From: Amyelois transitella
Taxonomy: Eukaryota > Arthropoda > Insecta > Lepidoptera > Pyralidae
Assembly: GCF_032362555.1 (NCBI RefSeq)
Contig: NC_083510.1
Span: forward strand, 771,501 to 835,500
Reading direction: 5' to 3'
Length of the DNA: 64,000 nucleotides
Shown here: piece after piece, positions 1 to 11,606 of the stretch
How positions within the stretch are numbered: position 1 is the stretch's first letter
Layout: every line of letters begins with the position of its first letter
Program-made: the position numbers and the translations under genes
The notes under the pieces: model-generated
What the model saw: only the letters and a program-made list of their open reading frames with translations
What the model was told of the DNA's origin: nothing
Database searches by the model: none

Positions 1-12
1 TTTTGCACTGAA

Positions 13-217
13 TGCCGTGTGGTTCCCGGCACCAATACAAAAAAGAATAGGACCACTCTATCTCTTTCCCATGGATGTCGTAAAAGGCGACTAAGGGATA
101 GGCTTACCTTACCGGCTTTAGGCGGTGGGTTAGCAACCTGTCGCTATTTGAATCTCAATTCTATCATTAAGCCAAATAGCTGAACGTGGCCATTCATTCT
201 TTTCAAGACTGTTGGCT
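13..217 (+). mobile_element. SINE-X, 3' truncated
   Basis: Intact head TGCCGTGTGG; ends at the 3' stem-loop without the TATG tail. Confidence 0.75.
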
Positions 218-372
218 ACATTAGTTTGAATAGGTTAAAATACATTTCTAAAATAGTTATGGTTATAAGAAAATGTCATTTATTAAGGCATACGTTATTT
301 AATTATATTTTTCGCTCGTAATAAAATAATTTTTAACAGGATTTTAGTTGCGATTGTTAACCTAAACTAATA

Positions 373-560
373 GACAGCCTCTGAGGCGTAGCGGTAATAC
401 GCTTGTCTGTGACATCGGAGGTCCCGGGTTCGAATCCCGGCCAGGGCATGATGAGAAACGAACTTTATCTGTTTATCTATATCTGTCTTTATCTATATAA
501 GTATTTATTATAAAATATCTAGGCTAACTCAATCTGTGTAATTTGTCCCGTATATATTTA
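373..560 (+). mobile_element. SINE-T (tRNA-derived SINE)
   Basis: tRNA-like head with an A box (GGCGTAGCGG) and a B box (GGTTCGAATCCC), then GCATGATGAGAA and an A/T-rich tail ending near TTTGTCCCGTATATATTTAT. Confidence 0.78.
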
Positions 561-767
561 TTTATATAGACTAAAGTGATAATAGTAACGAGCGTGTATT
601 TACGGCGCGGTTCACGCGCTAAGTCTACAATCAGCCTTACACTTATGTATGGCACAAACGAGATGTTTACTGAATACGGTTGCTGTGTAGGAGTTGGGTT
701 ATGTCTGTTGTTCAGTCCGATTCCAAAAGGGTGCATAAATTATAAATAAATCTTAGATTAATGTAAG

Positions 768-1473
768 AAAAGAGATGATGTATTAAATTATCCTCGGGTA
801 AGTTTTAAACAATTGCCCAAGTAAAAAAAGACATTTAATTTGAGGGAATGTCTTATAAACTGTGTGCCGTGTGGTTCCCGACACCAATACAAAAAAGAAT
901 AGGACCACTTCATCTCTTTCCCATGGATGTCGTAAAGGGTGACTAAGGAATAGGCTTACAAACTTGGGATTCTTTTTTTAGGCGATGGGCTAGCAACCTG
1001 TTACTAGTTGAATCTCATTCTATCGTTAAGCCAAATAGCTGAACTGTTCAGTCCCTTCAAGACTGTTGGCTCTGTCTACCCCGCAAGGGATATAGACGTG
1101 ACCATATGTATGCATGTATGTAAAGAGATGATGTATTAAATTATCCTCGGGTAAGTTTCAAACAATTGCCCAAGTAAAAAAAGACATTTAATTTGAGGTA
1201 ATGTCTTATAAACTGTGTGCCGTGTGGTTCCCGACACCAATACAAAAAAGAATAGGACCACTCCATCTCTTTCCCATGGATGTCGTAAAAAGTGACTAAG
1301 GGATACTCTTATAAACATGCGATTGTTTTTTTTAGGCGATGGGCTAGCAACCTGTCACTATTTGAATCTCAATTCTATCATTAGGTCAAATAGCTGAACG
1401 TGGCCATTCAGTCTTTTTAAGACTGTTGGCTCTGTCTACCCTGCAAGGGATATAGACGTGACCATATGTATGT
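768..1473 (+). repeat. 353-bp tandem duplication carrying a SINE-X in each unit
   Basis: About 97 bp of flank (GAGATGATGTATTAAATTAT onward) plus one SINE-X is present twice at an offset of 353 bp. The units differ at several bases, so the duplication is not fresh. Confidence 0.8.
865..1121 (+). mobile_element. SINE-X, full length (first duplicated unit)
   Basis: Head to TATG tail present; lies in the first unit of the tandem duplication. Confidence 0.78.
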
Positions 1474-1476
1474 ATG
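1218..1476 (+). mobile_element. SINE-X, full length (second duplicated unit)
   Basis: Head to TATG tail present; lies in the second unit of the tandem duplication. Confidence 0.78.
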
Positions 1477-1850
1477 AATGGTTATAAAAAAAAACAATTT
1501 ACGGTTTGATTTCGTATCATTCTAAAGGTACAGTTGCCCATGAATGGCTCGCCTTAAAGAATCTCAAAACTTTAATTATCACTATAAATTTCTATTGGAA
1601 TTCAGAATTGAATTGTAACCACAAGCCGACACAGTCACAAAGGCTTTTATTTGCCAATTGTTCACCGTTCATTTCTAACCGCCAACAAACATTGGTTTTG
1701 AAGTCATAACCTTTCAATTGCAAGGTCATGTAAGGCCCATGACCTAGGAGGCTATTAAGAAAAGTGGCATAAAGGATACCTATGTAGCTATATAATAACT
1801 TTACCCACATTTCACAAATTTTATTACCGTTAAAACTAACCGTAATGATA

Positions 1851-2098
1851 TCGTGTGGTTTCCTGCACCAACAGAAAAAAGAATAGGACCACTCCATCTC
1901 TTGCCCATGGATGTCGTAAAAGGCGATTAAGGTATAGGCTATATACTTGGGATTCCTCTTTTAGGCGATGGGCTAGCTACCTGTCACTATTTGAATCTCA
2001 ATTCTATCATTAAACCAAACAGCACAACGTGGACTTTCGGTCTATTTATGACTGTTGGCTCTGTCTACCCCGCAAGGGATATAGACGTGTATATATGT
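1851..2098 (+). mobile_element. SINE-X, near full length
   Basis: Head slightly decayed (TCGTGTGGTTTCC); tail degenerate (TATATATG). Confidence 0.72.
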
Positions 2099-2120
2099 TG
2101 TGTTATGTTTTAAAATTATG

Positions 2121-2306
2121 TGCCGTGTGGTTCCCGGCAGTGCCGTGTGGTTCCCGGCACCAATACGAAAAGAATAGGACCACTCCATCTCTTTCCCATG
2201 GATGTCGTAAAAGGTGACTAAGGGATAGGCTTATAAAATTGCGATCCTTTTTTTTAGGCGATGGGCTTGCAACCTGTCACTATTTGGATCTCAATTCCAT
2301 CATTAT
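2121..2306 (+). mobile_element. SINE-X with duplicated head, 3' truncated
   Basis: The first 20 bases (TGCCGTGTGGTTCCCGGCAG) occur twice in a row at 2121 and 2141; the copy stops in the CAATTC..ATC segment. Confidence 0.72.
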
Positions 2307-2774
2307 TATGTTATAAACTAATTATAGATCACTGTTAAATTTGCAAAAATATATCACTCGTTATAGAAATATGCTATTCCGCCACAGCTTATACACTAAT
2401 GTACACGCCTTAATAAACAAGTGTAAGTAGTTGTCTTTAGAACACGAATGCAGTCTACCCTCTTTGTTACTTGCTCATTGATTTTAAGTTTTTAAGAGTA
2501 TTTTATGTTCAGATGCTTGCTTCACATAAAAAATAATGAAATGTTTCGTTTAAAAGTTAATACCGAAATCCTAATTCTTAGCTGCATTTTATTTTGTTTA
2601 TTGTTAAGTGATGTGTCATCAGTGATAGTTTATATAGTGCAAACATGTCCAGATGGCACGAAAGATATGTAAAATCTTATTGATTAGGTACGTACAATAG
2701 TTTAATTATATCTTTGTATTTTCTCGGTAAGTGAATTATGTAATTCTTTTGAGAAAATAAATTCTTTAAACCTT

Positions 2775-2861
2775 TATCATTAAGCAGAGCAGCTGAATGT
2801 GGCCATTCAGTCTTTTCGGGACTATTGGCTCTGTCTACCCCGCAAGGGATATAGACGTGAC

Positions 2862-2893
<32 letters not shown>

Positions 2894-2895
2894 TG
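2775..2895 (+). mobile_element. SINE-X, 5' truncated
   Basis: Only the 3' half with stem-loop remnant and a long TATG tail. Confidence 0.7.
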
Positions 2896-3432
2896 TTTTA
2901 AAATCAACACGAATTCATGCACCCTAAATGAGCCTTTTTGGACAACTCAAATTGTGAGAGGGGGGAGCAGTGCTGACCCTAGATGCTTCTCCATCTATTT
3001 CCTCAAATAAATCATTATAATCAATAAATATTCTATCTAAAAACGTTTCCGCTCGAATATGTTTATCCAAATCGAGATTTATTACGACAGTTTTGATTTA
3101 CAAATTATTTACAAAACATTTTTTTTTAATATATAATCAGATACATTTTGTAATATTTGCACCGGTTCACTTAAATATTTACCTTACTTTATTTGAAGTC
3201 GGATATTTCAAAGCGCGAGTTTTTACGTCGTAAACCTAACATATAAACATACACGTAAACAAAATTGTAGGAAGATATGCGAGTTAATTTTAGCAGAGCA
3301 TTGAAAATTAACTCAATTTTACTGAACGAAGATTTTGTTGTGTAAATTCCACGGATAAAAATTAAACAGTCACATCTCTCAAGCGATAAACAGAGCCTCT
3401 GTCTACCCCATCCCGTGGTCACAAACATAATT

Positions 3433-3605
3433 TAGAGTTAAGTACATTAGTTTGATTACTAACTGATGTGTTACGGTGAGTGAAAATATCGTGAGGAAAC
3501 CTGCACATTTGCACATGGCCAACTGGATGTGTAATGAAGATCCAGTATGGATAACCTTCCTCTGCGTTGTGGAGATCAGACGAGAGTCGCTATAGAAACA
3601 GGTTT
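3433..3605 (+). mobile_element. SINE-V fragment
   Basis: Shares GTGAGGAAACCTGCACATT and GAGATCAGACGAGAGTCGC segments with the fuller SINE-V at 23080-23456. More of the family's 3' part appears at 3862-3942. Confidence 0.55.
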
Positions 3606-3650
3606 ACAATGTCCAGCGTAAATGCAACAAATTATGACGTGTAAAAAGTA

Positions 3651-3800
3651 AAAGTACCCGAAACCGCCGAGCTTGCATGACGACAGTTATGAATGTGGAT
3701 GAAGCGAAGGAAGTATGCAGAGATCGTGGCAAGTGGAATGAGGTAGTCTCTGCCTACCCCTCCGGGAAAGAGGCGTGATTTTATGTACCTATGTATGTAT
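3651..3800 (+). mobile_element. LINE-Y 3' end
   Basis: 5'-truncated tail of a non-LTR element: ACCCGAAACCGCCGAGC to GGCGTGATTTTATG with a TATG tail. Conceptual translation ends with a W-K-E-V-V type motif typical of LINE ORF2 C-termini. Confidence 0.7.
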
Positions 3801-4261
3801 GACGTGAAACTGGACAGCGATAGTTTTTCGCGCGATAAAAACGGCGTAGCGCGTGCTATGCTATGGAGGAAAGGCCGTTTCTACAGGCGTACCCTGAACT
3901 CCTCTCCAGAAAGGTGAGGTCACACCCGAGATTAAAACTTCTGGAATATATAAAAACGATATACGGAAATTTAACATACATGTTGGAGTTCTTTTAAACA
4001 TTTTCACATTTAAATATTTGTACAAATTAATTTCAACACAGCAAATAGATAATTTGATTCTTAATTAATGTTAATTACGTTCTCTCGTACCGCTACATCC
4101 GAACTTTTCTAATTAAATACCTAAGTTACTAATTTTAACATGGCGGAATTATGGTTTTTCGAATTGACTTAAGCATGCATATATGTAGGTACGATCATGC
4201 TTCTCTTTCGTACGCATAGAGACTACAAACTTACACTTGCTACGGCTCTGCACACTACTTG

Positions 4262-4620
4262 AATAGAATAGAATAGATTTATTTTCAAAATTGGAAACTA
4301 TTGATGTGACGTCAATAAGTGATACCCACTTATTGATGTCGCATGCATGAAGAAAGTTATGAATGTGGATGAAGCGAAGGAAGTATGCAGAGATCGTGGT
4401 AAGTGGAAAGAGGTAGTCTCTGCCTACCCCTCCGGGAAAGAGGCGTGATTTTATATATGTATGTATAACGTCGCATCACTTAAATCTAATTATAACTACT
4501 ACCGCTTCCAAATCCTATGTGTAGAAGAAGCGGTGGAACAAATTACACTGATGCATTTGCATCGGACGTCAATTTACAAATATAGATCTCTTAAATCTAA
4601 ATCGTGGACGAATGCACATT
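4262..4620 (-). mobile_element. W1 repeat interrupted by LINE-Y
   Basis: Left part has GAATAGAATAGATTTATTTTC (the family 3' tail reversed); right part has the CGCTTCC..GTGTAGAAGAAGCGG inverted motif. A LINE-Y piece sits between. Confidence 0.65.
4345..4469 (+). mobile_element. LINE-Y 3' end with target duplication
   Basis: GTCGCAT stands on both sides (4338-4344, 4470-4476) within a W1 repeat, showing target-primed insertion of a 5'-truncated copy. Confidence 0.75.
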
Positions 4621-5305
4621 GTCTACATTAAAAAACATGAGTAAACTACTTTCGCGTCATTCACAATTATCAAACATTAAATTAAATCCCGTACATATTG
4701 ATTTGAAAATAATGTCAAAGATATTTAAATGCCTTCAGAAAAAAAAGGTGGTTCTCAGTATGACCTGTATGTTTGTATGTATGTTTGTCCGATGATGATG
4801 CGATTTTCAAGAAAGTATTTGTTACACCAAGTAGAAGGTTTTAGATATTTAACCGCCTTCAAAAAAGGAGGATATCGATTAGAGGCAGTTCCCTTTTTAC
4901 AAAATATATTTCAGTACTAAAACAGCACTATAAACATACGAGTGTTAGAACAATACGTGCCTGCTATTGAATTGAGGGTTGAAAACCAATTTGAACTCCG
5001 ACCGATTTGGTAATGAACGCAATTAAAAAAGGGGTTAGAACAAATTCAATGAATTCCGTTACATACGAATCGAGCTAATGAACGAGTGAGCGAATGAAAT
5101 AAATCTTTAACTCTACCCGTAATTTCGTACATTTTCACACGAATTACGAAATAATTGGGTAGGAACATAACTCTTCTATTTCGGGCAGTGATTTATGATA
5201 TATCCTAAGAATTCGGAATTATTTGTTCTGGTTCCGTCTGTGTATATTTTGGGTTAAAAATAAGAACTATTATAAGTATTTCCAGGTTATATACATACGT
5301 GTACA
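4620..5305. other. No gene; fragments of another common retroelement
   Basis: GCCTTCAGAAAAAAAAGG (4730) and CCGCCTTCAAAAAAGGAGG (4852) resemble an AACCGACTTCAAAAAAGGAGG-type element. Otherwise AT-rich with nothing recognisable. Confidence 0.4.
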
Positions 5306-5571
5306 ACATACATACATATACATGTAGTCATGACTATATCCCTTGCAGGGTAGACAGAGCCAACAGTCTTGAAAAGACTGATAGGCCACGTTCAGTTTTT
5401 TGGCTTGTTAATAGAATTGAGATTCAAATAGTGACAGGTTACTAGCCCATCGCCTAAAAGAAGAATCCCAAGTTTATAAGCCTATCCCTTAGTCGCCGTT
5501 TACGACATCCATGAGAACGAGATGAGTGGTCATATTCTTTTTTTATATTGGTGCTGGAAACCACACGGCAC
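5306..5571 (-). mobile_element. SINE-X, full length
   Basis: ACATACATAC tail at left, CCACACGGCAC head at right. Confidence 0.78.
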
Positions 5572-5720
5572 TCGTGTACAAATCCGTCAATAATTCAAAT
5601 TCACATATACCACCTTATAAAGAACCAATTGGGTGACAATTATTGGCATATAAAGATATTATTTATTCCACGTATAAAACATTCTACTTCAGATTTCAGA
5701 ACCAACGGTCACGCATTAAT

Positions 5721-5925
5721 ATAAATAAATAAATAATATATAAGGGACAAATAACACAGATTGAGTTAGCCTCGAAGTAAGTTCGAAACTTGTGTTACGA
5801 GATACTTACTCAACGATACTATATTTTATAATAAATACTTAGATTGATAAACATCCAAGACTCAGACCAATCAGAGAAAATTTGTTTCTCATCATGCTCT
5901 ATCTCATGATCAGGATTCGAACGAT
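5721..5925 (-). mobile_element. SINE-T, partly decayed
   Basis: A/T tail, the ACGAGATACTTACTCAACG body and TCATCATGC segment; B-box region decayed, A box missing. Confidence 0.7.
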
Positions 5926-6042
5926 GGAAGCAATTCCATCTTAATAAGAAGCAAAAAGAAGCTATAGGAAAGCAATGTTCAGACATATGTTCAGTGTTAA
6001 ATATGATGAGTGACCTAAATTCTGGTAAAAATATGAAGAACC

Positions 6043-6201
6043 AGGTCAGGTCAAGAGTACCCGAAACCGCCGAGCTTCATGAAGAGAGTTATGAATGTGG
6101 ATGAAGCGAAGGAAGTATGCAGAGATCGTGGCAAGTGGAATGAGGTAGTCTCTGCCTACCCCTCCGGGAAAGAGCCGTGATTTTATGTATGTATGTATGT
6201 A
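6043..6201 (+). mobile_element. LINE-Y 3' end
   Basis: GGTCAGGTCAAGAGTACCCG to a TATG tail. Confidence 0.72.
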
Positions 6202-6540
6202 CGAGTATATGAAGAACCGTAACCCTGCCGAGGCGCTAGATAACTTGGAAATTACTTGTTTACTGAAAACATAAATTTCATTTTACTTACTTAATCCAGC
6301 GAAGAATATTTTTTTTTTCAGCCGTGTTTTACAGTTCCTCCGAAACTTTCTAAGCACTTAGTATTTCTGTTAGAAGTTTGTTGACAGAGAAGTTTGTATG
6401 TTCATTTATGGAAGGAAGCTGATTAAATGGAGTACTTAGATATATTTATTTTTTTGTGACGTCGTACAATATCTAAAATAAGAAATCCTATTGACTCTTC
6501 TAGTAACCCAACCTCTGTTACATTTTTACATGTTATCATC

Positions 6541-6749
6541 ATTTCCCATGGATGTCGTAAAAGGCGACTAAGGGATAGGCTTACAAACTTGGGATTCTTC
6601 TTTTAGGCGATGGGCTAGCAACCTGTCACTATTTGAATCTCAATTCTATCATTAAGCCAAAAAGCTGAACGTGGTCATTCAGTCTTTTCAAGACTGTTGG
6701 CTCTGTCTACCCCGCAAGTGATAAAGACGTGACCATATGTATGTATGTT
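6541..6749 (+). mobile_element. SINE-X, 5' truncated
   Basis: Begins at TTCCCATGGATGTCG and runs to the TATG tail. Confidence 0.75.
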
Positions 6750-6885
6750 ATCATCATCGTCAGTTAGTAAGACCTAGTCATTTTCCAATGATCACGATAT
6801 AAATATCGATAACTTACATCTGGACATTCAACATTGAGACAGCCAACAGTCTTGAAAAATCTGTTGGCAGACTACCGAGCAAAGT

Positions 6886-7030
6886 CAAGAGTACCATAAA
6901 TCGACGAGGTACAATGAAATATTAATCTATGTGAATAAAACAAAAGAGGTATTCAGAGACCGTGGCAAGTGGAAAGATGTAGTCGCTCCCTACCCCTCCC
7001 GGAAAAAGGCATGATATAATGTATGTTTGG
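6886..7030 (+). mobile_element. LINE-Y, degenerate
   Basis: Recognisable ATTCAGAGACCGTGGCAAGT and CTACCCCTCCCGG segments, otherwise diverged. A small inverted SINE-X stem-loop piece precedes it (6838-6875). Confidence 0.55.
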
Positions 7031-7388
7031 AATTGTATGTATGACCAACCTTACCCCTCCTACCTATATCTAATAACATTGTATGTATAGCAGTCGTTTC
7101 AAATGGACCTTAACCGCCCAATGAACTGGCAGCAATCAGTAAAGTGTCAACAAAATGGTTCTGACATGTCCACGGTACGAACACAGATGATATTTGGAGC
7201 AGAGACTAAGTGATATATATATTCAAAGAAGTTTGAAATGTATACAAACGATTTCTTGTTATGTTCTTGTTTATCTGTGGTGCGGCGTCCCATGCGCGCG
7301 CATTTTTAAAATACATGGATTCGTGTATTTTCTATCCTGTTGTTTTATTGATATATGTTATATTTATAAATATCTATAAATATATCAA

Positions 7389-7510
7389 TATTTGAATCTC
7401 AATTCTATCAAAAAGCCAAACAGCTGAACGTGGCCTATCAGTCTTTTCAAGACTGTTGGCTCTATCTACCGTAATGGATATAGACGTGATGATATGTATG
7501 TATGTATATA
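7389..7510 (+). mobile_element. SINE-X, 5' truncated
   Basis: TTTGAATCTCAATTCTATC to a TATG tail; another short SINE-X piece (GCGATGGGCTAGCAACCT) lies at 7677-7694. Confidence 0.7.
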
Positions 7511-7789
7511 TCACTCAGGCTTATCCGTACACACTTTCAAGCCTGTTCCCCACAGCTGTAGGCAGAGACTATCGATTACCATTTGTAATGATCTTACATA
7601 ACTATCTACAGTCCTCTTCGCTCAATACTCTTTTCATAGAGGAGGTTAAGACTTATATACTTGGAACTATTTTTACGCGATGGGCTAGCAACCTAAAGGT
7701 GCGTACAAATAATGTTACAATGTTGTATAACACGTCCACATTGTCTCATATTGAAATTCAAGTTCAAAAATTTTATTCATTATTATAGG

Positions 7790-7935
7790 ATACTTCATAT
7801 CGCTTAATAATTTTCAAATCTTTTGGTTTCACAACATTTGTTGATGTCAAATAAATTACTTAAAACTAGGTTTAATGCCGCTTCCAAGGCATGCAGAAGA
7901 AATTGTAACAAACTGAACTGCAGTATTTTCTTCAT
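7790..7935 (+). mobile_element. W2 repeat
   Basis: ATACTTCATATCGCTTAATAA, CTTTTGGTTTCACAACATT and CTGCAGTATTTTC match other W2 copies (8810, 26690, 27232). Confidence 0.6.
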
Positions 7936-8635
7936 TGTTTGTTGCATTGTCTGACATTGTTTCTTAACTTTGTAATATTTAACAATACTGTACACATTAG
8001 AATAACAATGTTTTATAACATATAAAAATAACAATAATAACTTGTTATATAACGTTATATATAATATTATATACAATATGATGTATTATGTAATAACACA
8101 GGATACACACACACATAATATCATGTTATGTTATGTGTTATTTCATATAATCTGTACGCACCGTAAAACTATCTGAACCTCAGTTCAATCAGTGAGCAAT
8201 CCAGTAAAAAATGGTATTCGTGACACTGCGAGGTATGAGTTCCATCTACCTGGTTGGAGTCTACCTGATTAGAGTCTTAGAGACTGCCGTCTAAACTGCG
8301 TAACCAATTTGACTGTATATTGTGTCAGTCAGTTACTAACGGAGGGGTATTATTTATATTGATCTTAAAAGCGTCCATGAAAAGTCTCACATAAATACCA
8401 TATTTGCTTTAAGTTGGCTAATATTCCTTATAGACTGTTTCTGTAAACGTTAACTAAAAAAAACGTTTGACTCTATACATATTATACTCTGTACAGAACT
8501 GGGTCCTTGATTGATGAACCGGAAGATAATAAATTGTTTGTTTTTCTAAATTTTTCTGAAGATAACTTGATACCGTTCCACAAATACCCTTAAAATGTAC
8601 ATACATATGTACATACAATAATAAGAAGGAATGTT
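7936..8635. other. No gene or recognisable element seen
   Basis: Very AT-rich; includes TA-rich runs (8040-8090) and short open frames without protein-like composition. Confidence 0.4.
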
Positions 8636-8790
8636 GATCATGATCTAATACGGGTTTAGGTTCCCCTGCCAAGGTTGCGGAGATCAGATGGGAGTCGCTT
8701 CGTGTAAAAACTTGACTCACCCAATCCAGGGAACATAGTCAAGGTCAAATATCCAGGGTTATAGCCCGGGCACCACTCCAGAGAAGTCAA
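8636..8790 (+). mobile_element. SINE-V fragment
   Basis: GGAGATCAGATGGGAGTCGC and ACTCACCCAATCCAGGG match the fuller SINE-V copy at 23080. Confidence 0.6.
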
Positions 8791-8809
8791 ATTCAATATT
8801 CTAGGATAC

Positions 8810-9240
8810 TTCATATCGCTTAATAATTGTCAAATCTTTTGGTTTCACAACATTGGTTGACGTCAAATAGATAACTGTAAACTAAGTTTACATACATACA
8901 TACATACATATGGTCACGTCTATATCCCTTGCGGGGTAGACAGAGCCAACAGTCTTGAAAAGACTGAATGGCCACGTTCAGCTATTTGGCTTAATGATAG
9001 AACCGAGATTCAAATAGTGACAGGTTGCTAGCCCATCGCCTAAAAGAGGAATAAAGAGGAATCCTAAGTTTATAAGCCTATCCCTTAGTCGCCTTTTACG
9101 ACATCCATGGGAAAGAGATGAAGTGGTCCTATTCTTTTTTGTAATAGTGCCGGGAACCACACGGCACTAGTTTACTGCCGCTTTTAAGGTGTCAGTGCAG
9201 AAGAAGCGGTAACAAACTGCACTGCAGCATTTTCATATTA
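8810..9240 (+). mobile_element. W2 repeat split by SINE-X
   Basis: Left part 8810-8890, right part 9169-9240 (GCAGAAGAAGCGGTAACAAA); SINE-X at 8891-9168 interrupts it. A SINE-V tail piece follows at 9241-9290. Confidence 0.65.
8891..9168 (-). mobile_element. SINE-X, full length, nested in a W2 copy
   Basis: TATG-type tail at the left, CGGCAC head at the right. Flanked by AGTTTA (8885-8890 and 9169-9174) inside a W2 repeat whose uninterrupted relative is at 26690-26850. Confidence 0.82.
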
Positions 9241-9290
9241 GAGAGGAGGTAACCAGGACTAAAGCCAGGAGGAAGAAGAATAATATAAAA

Positions 9291-9683
9291 TGTTCAGCTA
9301 ATTAGAAAATCGATGGTAATTAAGTTAATTTATAGCAAACCTGAAAAGCTGATATTGAGAAAGCAGTTTATAAAAGCACTTACAAATATAAGATAAAGTT
9401 CATAAAAAGGTTAAAAGCTATAAAAAATATTTATATTTGCAAGAGAAATGAAATTTTTTTATGGAAGTTGAACTTTTTTATGAGTTTCATGTAGGTATAT
9501 GAGTGGCGGAATCATAATGGATGAAAAATATAATAATTTACCGTTTGGTATTCGTTTTTGATTTACGTTTGATGATGATTTTTGATGTAATTCCAATCCT
9601 AACTAACTAATATAAATTCGAAAGTTTGTTTGTTTCCTCACAGTTTGACTGCTCACACGATTTTAATATAATATGATATGTCA
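9291..9683. other. No gene seen
   Basis: AT-rich; a short U-family piece (AACTAATATAAATTCGAAAG) near 9605. Confidence 0.35.
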
Positions 9684-9950
9684 TGTGCCGTGTGGTTCCC
9701 GGCAATGCCGTGTGGTTCTCGGATACTAATAGAAAAAAATAATAATAGGACCACCCCATCTCTTTCCCATGGATGTCGTAAAAGGCGACTAAGGGATAGG
9801 TTTATATACTTGGGATTCCTTATTTAGGCGATGGACTAACAACCTGTCCATTTTAATCTCAATTCTATCGTTAAGTCAAACAGTGGAACGTGGCTTTTCA
9901 GTCTTTTGATGACCATTGACTCTGTCTGCTCCGCAAGGGATACAGACGTA
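9684..9950 (+). mobile_element. SINE-X with duplicated head
   Basis: Two consecutive heads (TGCCGTGTGGTTCCCGGCA, then TGCCGTGTGGTTCTCGG); the body runs to GATACAGACG with no TATG tail. Confidence 0.7.
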
Positions 9951-10285
9951 CAGAATAAAGCAAAGTCACTTCCCACGTCTGTCCCTATATCAGTATGAAT
10001 GCTTACATCTATTAAATTACACAACGGATTTTGATGCAGTTTTTTTACAAAAGATAAGGTGATTTAAGAAAGAGTCGGGGCGGGGTCGCTAGTAATGTAT
10101 AAGACGAAAAACGGGTATTAGAACGCGAATGGTTTCACGAGGTATAACGAGTTATTATTAATAACGTCGGTTATTTATTTGTTTTTCGCTGCTTCAACTT
10201 CTAATAGCTTCTCAACTGAAGACTTATACATATCATAACTTTTTCACGGAGGGGTAGGCAGAGAATAACATAAGAATAATCGGAT

Positions 10286-10434
10286 TCAATATAATGCTAG
10301 ACCGAAACCGGCTTGCATGAAGAGAGCTATGAATGTGGATGAAGCGAAAAAAGTATGCAGAGATCGTGGCAAGTGGAAAGATGTAGTCTCTGTCTACCCC
10401 GCAAGGAAAAGGCGTGATTTTATGTATGTATGTT
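10286..10434 (+). mobile_element. LINE-Y 3' end with a SINE-X-like tail
   Basis: The body is LINE-Y (GAATGTGGATGAAGCG), but the tail reads TCTGTCTACCCCGCAAGG as in SINE-X, then GGCGTGATTTTATG. It is intermediate between the two families. Confidence 0.65.
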
Positions 10435-10571
10435 AGACATAAAATTTTACAACGAAGATTGTTGAGATGTAACTTTAACTAACTGACTTAACTTTATGAC
10501 TAACTGTAATAGGACGTTTTCCTCCCACTCTCTTTGACTTAACTGTTTAATTATGCCATCACCATTAATTA

Positions 10572-10650
10572 GTGCCGGGTGGTTCCTGCCACTTCAGATT
10601 AGGAATCTCTTTCCCATGAATGTCGTAAACGGTGATTAAGAGATCAGTGC
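10572..10650 (+). mobile_element. SINE-X head, degenerate
   Basis: GTGCCGGGTGGTTCCTGCC then TCTCTTTCCCATGAATGTCG. Confidence 0.5.
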
Positions 10651-11298
10651 AAGGTGAAGATAATATTTCTCAACTTCATGATTGTCCCTCAAAAGGGTAA
10701 TTCTTTGTCTTACTTAACTTAACTTTAGTTATTGTTCGCTGCAAATTTAGACCTCGTGAACACTCTTATTTTTTACATAATTATGAATACCTCGAAAATG
10801 ACTGAACCGATTTTGTTGCAATTTTATCAAAAACAGACCACAGGTTAAAAAGTTATTGCATTATAAACATACATACGAACAAATATAATTTTTGGCCCCA
10901 AGTTATTATAATAAGTAAGGTATACCTTAAAAGTCAAATGTCTTCAAAGCAACATTCCGCACAACGCAATTTGCATAGAATTCAAATTAATAATTTGAAA
11001 GAATAACTAAAGCTCGCACATTAACTGTAATTTATAACTTTGGTATTTTTTTTAGCTCATCAAAACTTTTTTTTATTCAAACCTTGTTTTTAGTCAGTTA
11101 AAAATCAGAAAGTTTGGGCCGCGTCGTGCGGTTGCATAAATTTTAAACTCTAGTTAGTCTGAACTGGCTTATTTGAATTATGCAACGCTACTTCGTAACA
11201 TGTCCAGAAACCTTATTTATCTAGTAAATCTCTTTATCATCAAAGCATTATTGCATTCTCAGTAATCATATGCAACTTCTTGTTTATGCCATCTGACG
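10651..11298. other. No gene seen
   Basis: AT-rich. Around 10780-10900 a run (GAATACCTCGAAAATGACTG...) resembles the common 3' end of a LINE but is too decayed to name. Confidence 0.35.
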
Positions 11299-11606
11299 GA
11301 ATTAAGATTCAAATCGTTACAGGTTGCTGGCCTTAAAGAAGAATCTAAAATTTATTAGCCTGTGTTTATGGTGCCGTGTGGTTTCCGACACTTAAGAATA
11401 GGACCACTCCATATCTTACTCGTGGATTTCGTAAAAGGCGACTAAAGGTTTATAAACTTGGGATTCTTCTTGTAGCGGCGATAGGCAATCTGTCACTATT
11501 TGCATCTCATTATTATGCCATACAGAACGTGGCCTTTCAGTCTTCTTAAGACCGTTGGCTCAGTCTAGTAAGAGTAGTACCCCGTAAGAGATACAAACGT
11601 GAATTT
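11299..11606 (+). mobile_element. SINE-X pair: inverted fragment then plus-strand copy
   Basis: A minus-strand body piece (11299-11368) abuts a plus-strand copy (11371-11606) with head GTGCCGTGTGG and a worn tail. Confidence 0.6.

Noticed and set aside
8978..9160. Short frames with HGCRKRRL or [18 protein letters not shown] peptides, found throughout the window
   Set aside because: They are chance translations of SINE-X in its two orientations; the same peptides recur wherever the repeat lies.
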